Assembly (NCBI GenBank): GCA_016191285.1
Contig: JACPPA010000038.1
Coordinates: 1 to 64,000, forward strand
Source: Gammaproteobacteria bacterium
GTDB lineage: Bacteria > Pseudomonadota > Gammaproteobacteria > Ga0077536
Length of the DNA stretch: 64,000 nt
Direction: 5' to 3'
This document shows positions 37,035-56,620 of this stretch, piece by piece. A program made the translations under genes and the position numbers. The notes beneath the pieces were generated by a model. The model saw only the letters and a program-made list of their open reading frames with translations, was not told the origin of the DNA and made no database searches. Each line of letters begins with the position of its first letter. Positions within the stretch are counted from its first letter, which is position 1.

Positions 37035-38150
37035 ATGCGCATGGAAATCGGCATAGTTCAAATCATGCAGAGCTTCGGCTACGACAACATCACCGACGCT
37101 GAAGTCTACGAACAAGAAACCCGGCTCGCCGTCCTGGCTGACGAACTCGGCTACGACCACGTGTGGACGGTTGAACATCATTTTGAAGACTATTCTTTCT
37201 GCCCCGATAACTTCGTCTATCTCGCGAACCTCGCGGCCAAGACCGAGCGCATTGGGCTTGCCACGGGCGCGTGCATCGTGCCGTGGAATATTCAGCCGCT
37301 CAGGATCGCCGAAAAAGCCGCGTTGTTGGATTTACTCTCCGGTGGGCGCGCGATCTTGGGCTTAGGTCGTGGTCTATCCCGGCGCGAATTCACGCAATTC
37401 GGTATTGCAATGGATGAATCGCGCGATCGTTTCGACGAAGCCGCGCCGTTGATCCTCGAAGCGCTCGAGACCGGTTTCTTCCCGGAACATAACGGCAAAC
37501 ACATCAAGCAACCCAAGGCGCCGCTCCGTCCACGCCCGATGAAGAGCTGGAAAGATCGCGTAACACAGGTTGCGATGAGCCCCGAGTCGGGCGAGGAAGC
37601 CGCCAAACTTGGCGCGCAAATGATGGCGTTCAATTACAAGGCGCCGGACAAACAACGTCAAGAATGTGCCGATTACGCGGCCTCGTTCCGCAAACACCAC
37701 GGCAAGGATCCGCGGCCGCCGTTACTGACCGACATGGCGGTGTGCGACAGCGACCCCAAGCGCGCCAAGGAACACGCTGAGAAATACGTCGCCGGCTATT
37801 GTCTGTCGGTGCTGCATCACTACGAAATGCTGGGCGAGCATTACAAAGAAGCCAAGGGCTACAAAGCCTATGGCGACGCGGTCGACATGATGCGGGCCCT
37901 GGGCAAAGACGGGATCGCGAAAGCTTACATCGAACAACAAGTCTGGGGCACGCCGGATCAAATGCTCCGCAAATTCGAAGAACGCTGGAATTTCATGGGG
38001 CCGTACGGTGTGTTGTGCTCATTCCGCTTCGCTGGCATGCCGCCAGAAGTGTCCGAGCGCAGCATTAAGCTCTTCGCCAAAGAAGTGCTACCGGTGCTGC
38101 GGACGTGGACTAGGGAACAGGGACCCAAGCAGGCGTCAGAGGCGGCTTAA
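37035..38150 (+). CDS. Luciferase-like FMN-dependent monooxygenase
   Basis: 371 residues: MEIGIVQIMQSFGYDNITDA, ELGYDHVWTVEHHFEDYSFC, AKTERIGLATGACIVPWNIQ, LLSGGRAILGLGRGLSRREF. The EHHF signature and long C-terminal region fit flavin-dependent oxygenases of the luciferase family. Substrate unknown. Divergent from the other LLM gene; the two share only the superfamily. Confidence 0.87.
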   Translation: MRMEIGIVQIMQSFGYDNITDAEVYEQETRLAVLADELGYDHVWTVEHHFEDYSFCPDNFVYLANLAAKTERIGLATGACIVPWNIQPLRIAEKAALLDLLSGGRAILGLGRGLSRREFTQFGIAMDESRDRFDEAAPLILEALETGFFPEHNGKHIKQPKAPLRPRPMKSWKDRVTQVAMSPESGEEAAKLGAQMMAFNYKAPDKQRQECADYAASFRKHHGKDPRPPLLTDMAVCDSDPKRAKEHAEKYVAGYCLSVLHHYEMLGEHYKEAKGYKAYGDAVDMMRALGKDGIAKAYIEQQVWGTPDQMLRKFEERWNFMGPYGVLCSFRFAGMPPEVSERSIKLFAKEVLPVLRTWTREQGPKQASEAA

Positions 38151-38218
38151 ACGATCCTGCTTTCGTTCGTTGCCCCCACGAACCTGGATAATTTGCGCGC
38201 CGCCGCCGGCGCTGATTG

Positions 38219-38281
38219 TGTGGGAGCCGCTTTAGCGGCGAATCTTTACCGAGGGTTATTCGCGGCTAAAGCCGCTCCCAC
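38219..38281. repeat. REP-like palindrome, family A
   Basis: Full unit: TGTGGGAGCCGCTTTAGCGG with right half CGGCTAAAGCCGCTCCCAC around a 24-base centre. Follows the LLM gene by 68 bases. Confidence 0.85.
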
Positions 38282-38343
38282 GATAACGCTGCGTCGATAA
38301 AGCATAATGGTCAGACGTTTCAATAGCGGTTATCGGCTCTCGA

Positions 38344-38835
38344 ATGTCGCGCCACATTAACTTAGAAGTTGTGCTGTCCACCCAGCGTCTGGTACTCAGA
38401 CGCGGCGACATATTTATCGCCCACTATCTAATCTCGACCGCCCGTAATGGTCCCGGTGAACGCTTGAATAGCGAGTGCACGCCACGCGGACGCCATGTGA
38501 TCGCGATCAAAATCGGCGCCGGTGCGCCGCCGAACACGGTGTTTTCGGCCCGCCAAGCTACTGGGGAAATTTATTCGCCAGCCTATGCCGCGACGCAGCC
38601 TCCCGATCGGGATTGGATCCTCACACGCATTCTGTGGCTTTCGGGCTGTGAACCTGGCGTTAATCAGGGCGGCGAGTGCGATTCCTATGCGCGTTACATT
38701 TATTTCCATGGCACCCCGGACGAAACGCCCCTGGGCGCACCAGGTTCGCGTGGCTGCATTCGCCTGCGGAACGCCGATGTTATCGCGCTGTTTGATCTCG
38801 TCGAAGTCGGTACGCCAGTCGTCATTAACGAGTGA
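38344..38835 (+). CDS. L,D-transpeptidase (YkuD domain)
   Basis: 163 residues. The catalytic block is YIYFHGTPDETPLGAPGSRG followed by CIRLRNADVIALFDLV, with the nucleophilic Cys in the SRGCIRLRN signature and the upstream His. These enzymes form 3-3 peptidoglycan cross-links or attach proteins to the wall. No signal peptide is evident from this ATG, so export is uncertain or the start is wrong; the protein looks like a bare catalytic domain. Confidence 0.87.
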   Translation: MSRHINLEVVLSTQRLVLRRGDIFIAHYLISTARNGPGERLNSECTPRGRHVIAIKIGAGAPPNTVFSARQATGEIYSPAYAATQPPDRDWILTRILWLSGCEPGVNQGGECDSYARYIYFHGTPDETPLGAPGSRGCIRLRNADVIALFDLVEVGTPVVINE

Positions 38836-38875
38836 GCGTGGTCTGTATACGCCTGCTTCGAGGTCGATCGCGAGC

Positions 38876-38998
38876 ATGAAAATTCGTTTCGCCGTTACGC
38901 CGACAGCCGCCGCGTTGACCACCACGAATGATTTGGACTTGGTTGAAGGCTTGGATTTTTACGAATGGCTCGATGCGCATCAATCCGCGGCGGGTTAG
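38876..38998 (+). CDS. Small hypothetical protein
   Basis: A 40-residue ORF: MKIRFAVTPTAAALTTTNDL, then DLVEGLDFYEWLDAHQSAAG. It overlaps the next gene by 26 bases. The pattern FYEWLD near the end reminds me of C-termini of small anti-sigma-like proteins, but this is weak. It may be a real short gene or a remnant. Confidence 0.35.
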   Translation: MKIRFAVTPTAAALTTTNDLDLVEGLDFYEWLDAHQSAAG

Positions 38999-39209
38999 GC
39001 GATGGGCGGCACTGCATCTGCTCGTGCTCGGGTCGTGTTCACTCATCGCCGCGGCGCGCGCAGCCGATGCTCCGACGCTGGACATGCTCGAATTTTTGGG
39101 CGAATGGCAAGACGCGAACGGCGAGGTTCTTGATCCGAGCATGTTCGAGGACAGCAACTCGTCAGACCGTGGAAATACGGCGACTGCGCCGAAACGCGAC
39201 GATGATTAA
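38973..39209 (+). CDS. Small exported hypothetical protein
   Basis: 78 residues from the ATG at 38973. The N-terminus MRINPRRVRRWAALHLLVLG then SCSLIAAARAADA is a signal peptide with cleavage near AAARA/AD. The mature part, LDMLEFLGEWQDANGEVLDP, is acidic and short. Proteins with LEFLGEW are found next to DUF3106 genes in my memory. Its end overlaps the DUF3106 gene by eight bases. Confidence 0.6.
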   Translation: MRINPRRVRRWAALHLLVLGSCSLIAAARAADAPTLDMLEFLGEWQDANGEVLDPSMFEDSNSSDRGNTATAPKRDDD

Positions 39210-39675
39210 ATCCTTCCACAATGGTGTCGTCATGCTTGCGTTATCCCTGAGCGCGGCGCCGGCGTGGGCACTGGAATCGATTCCGTGGACCGCGCTATCG
39301 CCCGCTGAGCAATCGGTACTGGCGCCGGCGCAAGCACAGTGGAACACGCTGACACCCGAGCGGCAGGTGCGTTTGCGCGAGGGTGCACTGCGCTGGAATG
39401 GACTCAATCCCACCGAACGCAGTGCAGCCTCGGCGCGCTGGCAACGTTTGCGCGAGTTGAGTCCGGAACGACGTGCCCGTTTGCACGCACGGTTCGAACG
39501 CTTCAAATCGTTGCCACCGGAGAAACAAGCGCGCTTACGCGAAGCCTTTAAAAATTTTCGCGCATTACCGCGTACCGATCGCCGCGCATTACGCGAGGAA
39601 TGGCGCGAGTCATCACCGGAGCGGCGTGAATTAAGAGCGGAACGTCGAGAGCGTCGGCGCGCGCGACGTGATTGA
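39202..39675 (+). CDS. DUF3106 periplasmic protein
   Basis: 157 residues. A signal peptide (ALSLSAAPAWA) is followed by repeated helical units of the type W..L.P.ER..LR: WNTLTPERQVRLREGALRW, WNGLNPTERSAASARWQRL, LRELSPERRARLHARFERF, FKSLPPEKQARLREAFKNF, FRALPRTDRRALREEW. The basic C-terminus is rich in Arg. This is DUF3106, function unknown, usually coded beside sigma and anti-sigma genes. Confidence 0.8.
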   Translation: MIKSFHNGVVMLALSLSAAPAWALESIPWTALSPAEQSVLAPAQAQWNTLTPERQVRLREGALRWNGLNPTERSAASARWQRLRELSPERRARLHARFERFKSLPPEKQARLREAFKNFRALPRTDRRALREEWRESSPERRELRAERRERRRARRD

Positions 39676-39750
39676 ATTGACACAGCGACTTTGAGACTGA
39701 TTCTCACGCGCCGTACGGCAATAAACTTACATGAATCGATCGCTTGTTAT

Positions 39751-39909
39751 TGTGGGAGCGGCTTTAACTGCGAATGGGAAATGATCGCTACCTTCGCCGC
39801 TGAGGCGGCTCCCACACGGTAGATACCTATGCTGTGGGAGCGGATTCATCCGCGAATCTTTAAGGCGCTTTCGTCATTGTCGAAGATTCGCGGCTAAAGC
39901 CGCTCCCAC
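39751..39909. repeat. Two REP-like palindromes of family A in tandem
   Basis: Unit one (39751-39816) has TGTGGGAGCGGCTTTAACTG and a right half GAGGCGGCTCCCACA. Unit two (39833-39909) has TGTGGGAGCGGATTCATCCG and right half GGCTAAAGCCGCTCCCACC. Both are more diverged than the other members and lie between convergent genes. Confidence 0.8.
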
Positions 39910-39958
39910 CAAGATGCCGCGTCGATTTATGCACGACTATTGCGGGACGGCTCATTAG

Positions 39959-40453
39959 CTAGCGCGGAAGCTTACCGCTCGCGACGTTGACGAGTTCGCG
40001 CGCGAAGCGTTTGATTTGCATGTCGTAGAGCACGAGTTCCCCGCCGGTTTTTACCGCCGCGATCGCAAGCCGTCCGCATAACATCAGTAACAAGACCGCG
40101 ACGACCCACGCGACAAAGTACGTCATGCGAAAGCCGAGTTCCGGATCAGGCTGCACCGGGACCGCGCGTGGGGGAGTCGTGGCAGTGGTTTCGTCGGCGG
40201 TGATCGCGAGCTTGGAACTGGCGGTCGATAACGTTCGATCGAGATTCGATCCGTGCTCGATGGCCTTGGCCAGGCGTTCGATTTTCTGCGGGTCTTGATA
40301 CAACGACCACGCTTCCGAGATCACCGCCAGCGCAATCCACAGGCCAACCAGCAGCAGCACCATCCCGAGACCACGGACGACGATTTGCGCAATCCGCGTC
40401 CAGCGGCCCACCCCTTCGCCGTCGTTGTCATCATCAAATTGATAGAGCGCCAC
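39959..40453 (-). CDS. Hypothetical membrane protein
   Basis: 164 residues with two membrane segments: IVVRGLGMVLLLVGLWIALA (about 25-45) and YFVAWVVAVLLLMLCGRLAI (about 112-132). The loop between them holds a Thr/Pro-rich stretch. No known domain. It stands alone between REP clusters. Confidence 0.65.
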   Translation of the reverse strand: MALYQFDDDNDGEGVGRWTRIAQIVVRGLGMVLLLVGLWIALAVISEAWSLYQDPQKIERLAKAIEHGSNLDRTLSTASSKLAITADETTATTPPRAVPVQPDPELGFRMTYFVAWVVAVLLLMLCGRLAIAAVKTGGELVLYDMQIKRFARELVNVASGKLPR

Positions 40454-41248
40454 GTATTGCTTCCTTTCGACCAGGTCGTCCGCACTCTAATTAAGTCGGC
40501 TCGAAATGGCTAGGCGAGCATTGGACCTGTTCACGCAGTCCATCGCGAAGGGGAATTTTGTGGGGGGATTTGGGTAATAGTTCGAAGCCGGTCGTGAGTC
40601 ATAAGCAAAAAACTAAATAACGAACTGGAAATACCGACCACCCGAAGTGCGCCAGAGTTTACTTGTCGTCATTCCGGAATTCGCGCAGCGGATATCCGGG
40701 ATCCAGTCAGATCAGTGTCCGCGCACGGCGCGGACAGCATTTCTTCACTGGATTCCGGCGTGCGCCGGAATGACGATGGGGGTGCTCGAAGGCCTTTTGG
40801 ATTCCGGCGTTTGAGTCCGGGTAAAAACTCGATGGAGTTGTCGAGCTTATGTTCGGTGTCCCGAGCGCGGCGCTGTGCTCACGCCGTCATCCCGGAATTC
40901 GCGGAGCGAAACTCCGGGATCCATCTTGTCTTTATTTGACTGGGTCCTGGCGTTCGCCGGGACGACGACCGCGCAATCCACCTCGCCTATCGCATCCTAT
41001 TAACCTGGTCGGTTTTAATGCTCGTCCATTTAGCTTGTGCCCAGAAGAAATTCGATCATTCGAAATAACAATGTCGGGGTAATCGTCGCGGTTGAAGGCG
41101 AGTGGCTCATCTGGTGAGCGATCCGCACGCGTATGATTGCCACGTCGCTGGCAAAAATCGCTCCGGAGAACTATCTTGATAGTAAGCAGCTATTGCACCG
41201 AAGTCCGCACGGTCCGCCGGCATAACGGTCAGGAAAATCGCACCCTGC
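40454..41248. repeat. Long gap with family B REP-like repeats
   Basis: A 795-bp gap. Units at about 40665-40775 and 40880-40970 show GTCATTCCGGAATTCGCGCA, CCGGGATCCAG, TGGATTCCGGCGTGCGCC, and CATCCCGGAATTCGCGGAG. The last 200 bases before the WYL regulator should hold the promoter of the defence operon; I could not identify it with confidence. No supported gene. Confidence 0.7.
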
Positions 41249-42238
41249 ATGAACCGCACCGAGCGCCTCTACCGCATCTCGCAACTGCTCGGGAACCATC
41301 GCCGCCCGGTTCCGTTTCGAACGCTGATCGCGAAATTAGGGGTGTCGAATGCAACGCTCAAGCGCGATCTCGAATACCTCCGCGAGCGTCTGCATGCGCC
41401 CATTATCTGGGATCGCGCACTCCGCGGTTATTGCTTCGAACGCGGAGCAGGCGCCTCAACGCCCCGCTTCGAGTTACCGGGCATGTGGTTCAATTCCTCC
41501 GAAGCGCATGCGTTGCTGGCCATGCAGCATTTGCTTGAGAGTCTCACGCCAGGTTTGTTGGCGGCGCATGTCGCACCGTTGAAAGCGCAGGTTCGTGCGT
41601 TGCTCGACAAGAGCGATCATGTCGTTGATGAAATTGAAAAACGCATACGAATACTGCCGATGGGGCAGCGGGCAGTGCCGAGTGAACACTTCGAAGCATT
41701 GGCGCACGCCGTGCTCGCGCGCAAACGTGTCCAGATTACCCATTACCATCGCCTGCGTAACGACACCAGCGTCCGCGAAGTCTCGCCGCAGCGGCTGGTG
41801 CATTATCGCGATAACTGGTATCTCGATACCTGGGATCACACGCGGGCCGACATTCGCGAATTCGCGCTCGACGCGATCACCGCAGTGGAACTACTGACGA
41901 CGAATGCGAAAAACGTTTCCGAAAGGCAACTGGACGGCGTACTTACCACGGGCTACGGCATCTTCGCCGGCAAACCGACGGCGACTGCCATCTTGCGCTT
42001 TACCGCCGAACGCGCCCGCTGGGTGGCACGCGAGCGCTGGCATCCGAAGCAGGTTTCCAAATTCCTCGAAGACGGCCGCTACGAATTGCGGATCCCCTAC
42101 GCCGATCCGCGCGAGTTAGTCATGGACATTCTCAAGTACGGGCCGGAGGTGGAAGTTGTCGCGCCGCTGGCGTTGCGTGACGAAGTGATTGCAAGGCTTA
42201 AGGCGGCGGCGGGGCAATATAGACAAAGAAAAATGTAG
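41249..42238 (+). CDS. WYL-domain transcriptional regulator
   Basis: 329 residues. The N-terminal winged helix reads RTERLYRISQLLGNHRRPVP then FRTLIAKLGVSNATLKRDLE. The WYL domain has RLVHYRDNWYLDTWDHTRAD, and the C-terminal WCX part ends LKYGPEVEVVAPLALRDEVI. WYL regulators bind nucleic-acid-derived ligands and often control CRISPR and other defence genes. It starts the island and is followed four bases later by the nuclease gene, so it probably regulates the whole operon. Confidence 0.9.
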   Translation: MNRTERLYRISQLLGNHRRPVPFRTLIAKLGVSNATLKRDLEYLRERLHAPIIWDRALRGYCFERGAGASTPRFELPGMWFNSSEAHALLAMQHLLESLTPGLLAAHVAPLKAQVRALLDKSDHVVDEIEKRIRILPMGQRAVPSEHFEALAHAVLARKRVQITHYHRLRNDTSVREVSPQRLVHYRDNWYLDTWDHTRADIREFALDAITAVELLTTNAKNVSERQLDGVLTTGYGIFAGKPTATAILRFTAERARWVARERWHPKQVSKFLEDGRYELRIPYADPRELVMDILKYGPEVEVVAPLALRDEVIARLKAAAGQYRQRKM

Positions 42239-42242
42239 TCTC

Positions 42243-43400
42243 ATGAATTATCACGCGCTGGTTCAATCCATCACCGCGCTGCATGCCGATAGCGTCGGGC
42301 GCGCCGCGTCCGCCGTTAATCAGGCACTGGTCTTACGCAATTGGGTAATCGGCGTCTACATCGTCGAGTTCGAGCAAAAAGGCGAAGATCGGGCGGAGTA
42401 CGGTGTGGGATTGCTACGCCGCCTGTCTTCTGACTTGGTCGCTTGCGGCATCAAGGGCGTCAGCCCCGACATGCTCGAACGCATGCGCCTATTTTCGCGC
42501 CACTACCCCCAGCTTGCCGGTGCCATATCCGCACCGCTGGTGCGGATTTCCATGACGCCTACGGCGAATTTCGCCGGCTTGATTTCCGCACCGCCGGTGC
42601 GGAAATCGGCAGACGCACCCACACCGCTTACTCCGGAGACGGTTCTTCGCTTCACATGGACGCACCTGGCCGACCTCGTGCGCATCGACGATCCGTGGAA
42701 AAGGGCGTTCTACGAAATCGAATGCCTGAGCGGAAATTGGTCCAAACGCCAGCTCCAGCGCCAGATAGGCTCGTTGCTCTATGAGCGCACGGCGCTCTCC
42801 ACGGACAAAGCCGCAGTCATAGAACGGGCGCGGCAGCAGTCCGCGGAAATGCCCTTCCCAATGGCCGATCTGATCCGCGATCCCTACGTGCTCGAGTTCG
42901 TCGGTTTGGCGGAAAGAAGTCATTACCGCGAGTCCGACCTCGAAAGCGCGTTACTGAATCATTTGCAGAGCTTCCTGCTCGAACTCGGCGTTGGCTTTTG
43001 TTTCGAAGCCCGGCAAAAACGTATCACCGTTGGTAACGAACACGATTACGTTGATCTCGTGTTCTATCACCGTCGCTTACGCTGCCATCTGTTGATCGAC
43101 CTCAAAGTGCGTGCATTCAAACACGGCGACGCCGGGCAAATGAACTTCTACCTCAATTACTGGAAGGCGAACGAAGTCGGTGCGGGCGATAACCCGCCCG
43201 TTGGTTTGCTTCTATGCAGTGGCAAGGACTCGACCAAGGTCGAGTACGCGACGGCGGGGATGGATCAGCAGCTCTTTGTTTCTCGATATTTGGTCGCGTT
43301 GCCTTCTCCAGAGCAACTGCGTGAGTTCGTCGAGGCAGATCGTGCTGCGCTTGAATCTAGCGGTACACCGATCTCCGCTGCACCGGAGAATGACTCATGA
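42243..43400 (+). CDS. YhcG-type PD-(D/E)XK nuclease (DUF1016)
   Basis: 385 residues. The N-terminal helical domain (about 1-95) includes NWVIGVYIVEFEQKGEDRAE and LLRRLSSDL. The C-terminal nuclease domain (about 235-370) has the FCFEARQKRI..EHDYVDLVFYHRRL core with D then LIDLKVRAFKHGDAGQMNFY. A variable linker at about 95-125 carries two short repeats, ISAPLVRIS and ISAPPVRKS, each encoded by a palindrome. DUF1016 proteins are linked to recombination and restriction-type defence. The stop overlaps the next gene by four bases. Confidence 0.88.
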   Translation: MNYHALVQSITALHADSVGRAASAVNQALVLRNWVIGVYIVEFEQKGEDRAEYGVGLLRRLSSDLVACGIKGVSPDMLERMRLFSRHYPQLAGAISAPLVRISMTPTANFAGLISAPPVRKSADAPTPLTPETVLRFTWTHLADLVRIDDPWKRAFYEIECLSGNWSKRQLQRQIGSLLYERTALSTDKAAVIERARQQSAEMPFPMADLIRDPYVLEFVGLAERSHYRESDLESALLNHLQSFLLELGVGFCFEARQKRITVGNEHDYVDLVFYHRRLRCHLLIDLKVRAFKHGDAGQMNFYLNYWKANEVGAGDNPPVGLLLCSGKDSTKVEYATAGMDQQLFVSRYLVALPSPEQLREFVEADRAALESSGTPISAAPENDS

Positions 43401-43702
43401 AACCGATCTCGATTTCGGCGTGTCATGCGTCATCCGGCGAATATCACCGTGAGACCGGCGGCGAGATGGAGACTGTCATAACTCCGCAAGCGATAGCCCC
43501 CGGCCAGATCGGCCGCGCGGCGGATCAATGGTTCGGTCACGTTCTGTATCTCCCAGGCGGCCTATTGGATGTCGAGTTTCCGGTGCAGGGTGGAGAGCAG
43601 CGTGTCGTCCTCGCGGACCAGGCCGCGTTCTACAAAGTCGGCGACGACATCCTCGACCGCGATCCGCATTTGTCGTGGCAAGCGACCAGAAGTGAACCCT
43701 GA
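43397..43702 (+). CDS. Hypothetical protein in the defence operon
   Basis: 101 residues, overlapping the nuclease stop with an ATGA. No domain recognised. The middle LYLPGGLLDVEFPVQGGEQR then VVLADQAAFYKVGDDILDRD looks beta-rich and folded rather than random. Ten bases separate it from the next in-frame ATG. It may be a small partner of the nuclease or of the Fic module. Confidence 0.5.
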   Translation: MKPISISACHASSGEYHRETGGEMETVITPQAIAPGQIGRAADQWFGHVLYLPGGLLDVEFPVQGGEQRVVLADQAAFYKVGDDILDRDPHLSWQATRSEP

Positions 43703-43712
43703 GCTTGAGGTC

Positions 43713-44553
43713 ATGAAAATCGTGCCCGATTGGATCAAAAAACTGTTGCGGCGATTTGGCCAGGAGGCACTGCCCCGAGGATCCCTTGAGCCTCTCTTGG
43801 CGGAAGCAGACAATCCAGCCCATGGACTGGAAACAGGCAATCAAACGCTGGCGCAACCTCTCGCCGGAGGAGCACGCCCGGATTCGCCTGGCCAGCCTGC
43901 CGCGGAAGGTGGCGCGGAGCATGGCGTTCGAGGGCGAGCCGGTGGATCAGCGCATGCTGGAGCGGGAACTCGACCGCCTCCGGCAGCAATCCGTTACCTG
44001 AATACCGCGCTCGGCGCCCTCGGTTATGCCGAGCTGGCGCCCCACGTGGCCACGCACGTCCAGGCGCTGCAAAGTGCGATTGCGGCCGGCGAGTTCGATG
44101 GCCGCACGCTCGACGAGGACCTCCTTCTTGAGCTTCACCGGCGCATCTGCGCCGGCCTGATCCCCGAGTTCGCGGGCCGCTGGCGCACGAGTGACGTCGT
44201 GGTCGGAGATCATGAGCCGCCCGCCTACCCCTTGGTGCCGCAACGGATGCGCGAGTACGCACGCGATTTGCAGGCACGCCTCGCGGCGTTGCCGCAGAAG
44301 CCCGACGATCTGTGGCTGGAAGCCTTGGCGTTCGCCGAAGGCAGGCTGTTGAGCATCCACCCCGTCGCCGATTTCAATGGGCGCGTCATCCGTGTATTCA
44401 TCGATCTACTCACCCGCGTCCTCAAGCTGCCGGAGGTGGACCCGACCCCGGCGAGGCAACGGCGCACTATCTCGCCGCCCTGCGGGCCGCCGATCGCAAT
44501 GACTGGCGAGCGTTGATGGACATCTGGCGGCGGCGCATCGAGGAGGCTGACCG

Positions 44554-44557
<4 letters not shown>
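43713..44557 (+). pseudogene. Fic-domain protein (copy 1), frameshifted near its end
   Basis: Fic enzymes transfer AMP from ATP to target proteins. The Fic domain runs from YLNTALGALGYAELAPHVAT (about residue 96) to the catalytic motif HPVADFNGRVIR (H216, counted from 43713). After KLPEVDPTP, near 44450, a one-base indel derails the frame to a stop at 44516. The native ending, EATAHYLAALRAADRNDWRA then DIWRRRIEEADR, lies in the other frame and ends at 44557, overlapping rmuC by four bases. The 5' part in the Fic frame is a low-complexity stretch that overlaps the antitoxin ORF at 43822. No ATG, GTG or TTG lies just before the domain; a CTG at 43998 overlaps the antitoxin stop. Confidence 0.75.
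43822..44001 (+). CDS. VbhA-like Fic antitoxin (copy 1)
   Basis: 59 residues: MDWKQAIKRWRNLSPEEHAR, then a helix VARSMAFEGEPVDQRMLERE. The segment SMAFEG fits the (S/T)xxxE(G/N) inhibition motif of Fic regulation, in which the Glu blocks the ATP site. In class I Fic systems such as VbhA/VbhT this motif is on a small separate antitoxin encoded just upstream, with sequence of similar form. Here the ORF lies directly before and within the same DNA as the 5' part of the Fic frame. Homologous to the ORF at 48532. Function is inference from motif and position. Confidence 0.65.
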   Translation: MDWKQAIKRWRNLSPEEHARIRLASLPRKVARSMAFEGEPVDQRMLERELDRLRQQSVT

Positions 44558-51679
<7,122 letters not shown>

Positions 51680-51693
51680 CCAGGAGAACTGCC

Positions 51694-54776
<3,083 letters not shown>

Positions 54777-54780
<4 letters not shown>

Positions 54781-56222
54781 ACCTCGCCGCAATCGAACGT
54801 CTCGTCGCCAAGGGCGAGTCCGAGAAAGTCGAACTCAAGAAGTCGACCGGGCAGCTCGGCCGCGCCGGACAAACGCTCTGCGCGTTCCTGAACGACAACG
54901 GCGGCACGGTGGTGATTGGCATCACCGACAGCGGGAAGGTCGTCGGTCAGGAGGTCTCCGACAAGACACGTCGCGAGGTCGCAGCGATGTTCGCTCACTT
55001 CGAACCGCCGGCTCCGCTCGCGGTCGGATACGTGGATTTACCGGACCGACGCTCGAAGCTGATCGTGATCGAAGCGCGCCCGCAGGACGAGACCCGGCCG
55101 TTCACGTTCGACGGTCGTCCGTACCAGCGCGTCCAGACGACGACATCGATCATGCCGCAGGAACGCTACGAGGCCATGCTGCTCGATCGTGCTCATGCCC
55201 GGCGCCGCTGGGAGAACCAGCCGGCGGTCGATGTGACCCTGGAAGATCTCGATCACGAGGAGATCCTACGAACGCGCGAAACCGCGATCGCACAGCGACG
55301 GATCTCAGTCAGCACGAGCGCCGACGCGGGGGACATCCTCGACCGGCTTGGCCTTCGGCGGCACGGTGTGATCACCCAGGCTGCGCAGGTCCTTTACGGC
55401 ATGCGCTTCCTGCCCGACTATCCGCAGGCGCTGCTCAAGCTGGGGCGGTTTCGAGGCACGAAGATCACCGGGGACATCCTCGATAACCGCCAAGAGCACC
55501 TCCACGCGTTCGCAGCGATACGCGAAGCGGTGGCGTGGCTCGACCGCACCTTGCCGCTCGCAGCCCGCTTTCCAGAGGGCGAGATCTTCCGCGAGGACCG
55601 CCTGCCTGTTCCCGCCGACGCGCTGCGCGAGGTGCTCCTCAACGCCGTCATGCACCGGGATTACTCGACCCCAAGCGGCTATGTCGCCGTCGCGGTCTTC
55701 GATGACCGCATCGAGGTTCGCAGCATCGGTGCGTTGCCTCGAGGCGTGACCGCCGAGGACCTGTCGGGACCCCACAAGTCCATTCCTCGCAACCCGCTGA
55801 TCGCCGAGGCCTTCCACCGCACCGGCGCCGTCGAGATTTGGGGTCGAGGCACGAACCGCGTGATCGACGCGTGCGAGCGCCACGGCATCGAGCGGCCGAT
55901 CTTCGAGGAGCAGGACGGCGCGGTCTACGTGACGTTCAGGGCGCAGATCGGGCCGACCCCGCAAGTCACCCCGCAAGTCACCCCGCAAGTCACCCCGCAA
56001 GTCGTTGTGGTCTTGCAGTCCGCTGCCACGGCCCCCCGCACTCGCGCCGAACTGCAGAACGCCGCCGGGCTGAAGGATCGCGAACACTTCCGGACAACGT
56101 ACCTCGAGCCCCTTCTCGAGGCGGGCCTCCTGGAGATGACCATCCCCGACAAGCCGAAAAGCTCTCGGCAGCGATACCGCACGACGGCGGCCGGGGTCAG
56201 AGCACTGAAGGACGAGTCCTGA
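54777..56222 (+). CDS. AlbA_2/Schlafen-type ATP-binding regulator inserted in the cas operon
   Basis: 481 residues. The N-terminal AlbA_2 domain reads ESEKVELKKSTGQLGRAGQT, LCAFLNDNGGTVVIGITDSG. The middle carries an ATPase-like C-terminal region of the same family: LREVLLNAVMHRDYSTPSGY, GALPRGVTAEDLSGPHKSIP, RGTNRVIDAC. A TPQVTPQVTPQVTPQV linker precedes a C-terminal winged-helix of about 75 residues. Relatives are called RecG-like or divergent AAA-4 proteins and occur with toxins and defence genes; biochemical role is open. Not a known Cas protein of this subtype. Confidence 0.85.
55956..56003 (+). repeat. Four perfect 12-bp tandem repeats in the AlbA_2 gene
   Basis: ACCCCGCAAGTC repeated four times exactly, encoding (TPQV)4 between the catalytic and winged-helix parts. 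The unit is a multiple of three, so slippage would change linker length without breaking the frame. Such PQVT linkers are known to me in this protein family. Confidence 0.9.
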
Positions 56223-56609
<387 letters not shown>

Positions 56610-56620
56610 ACAAACACACC

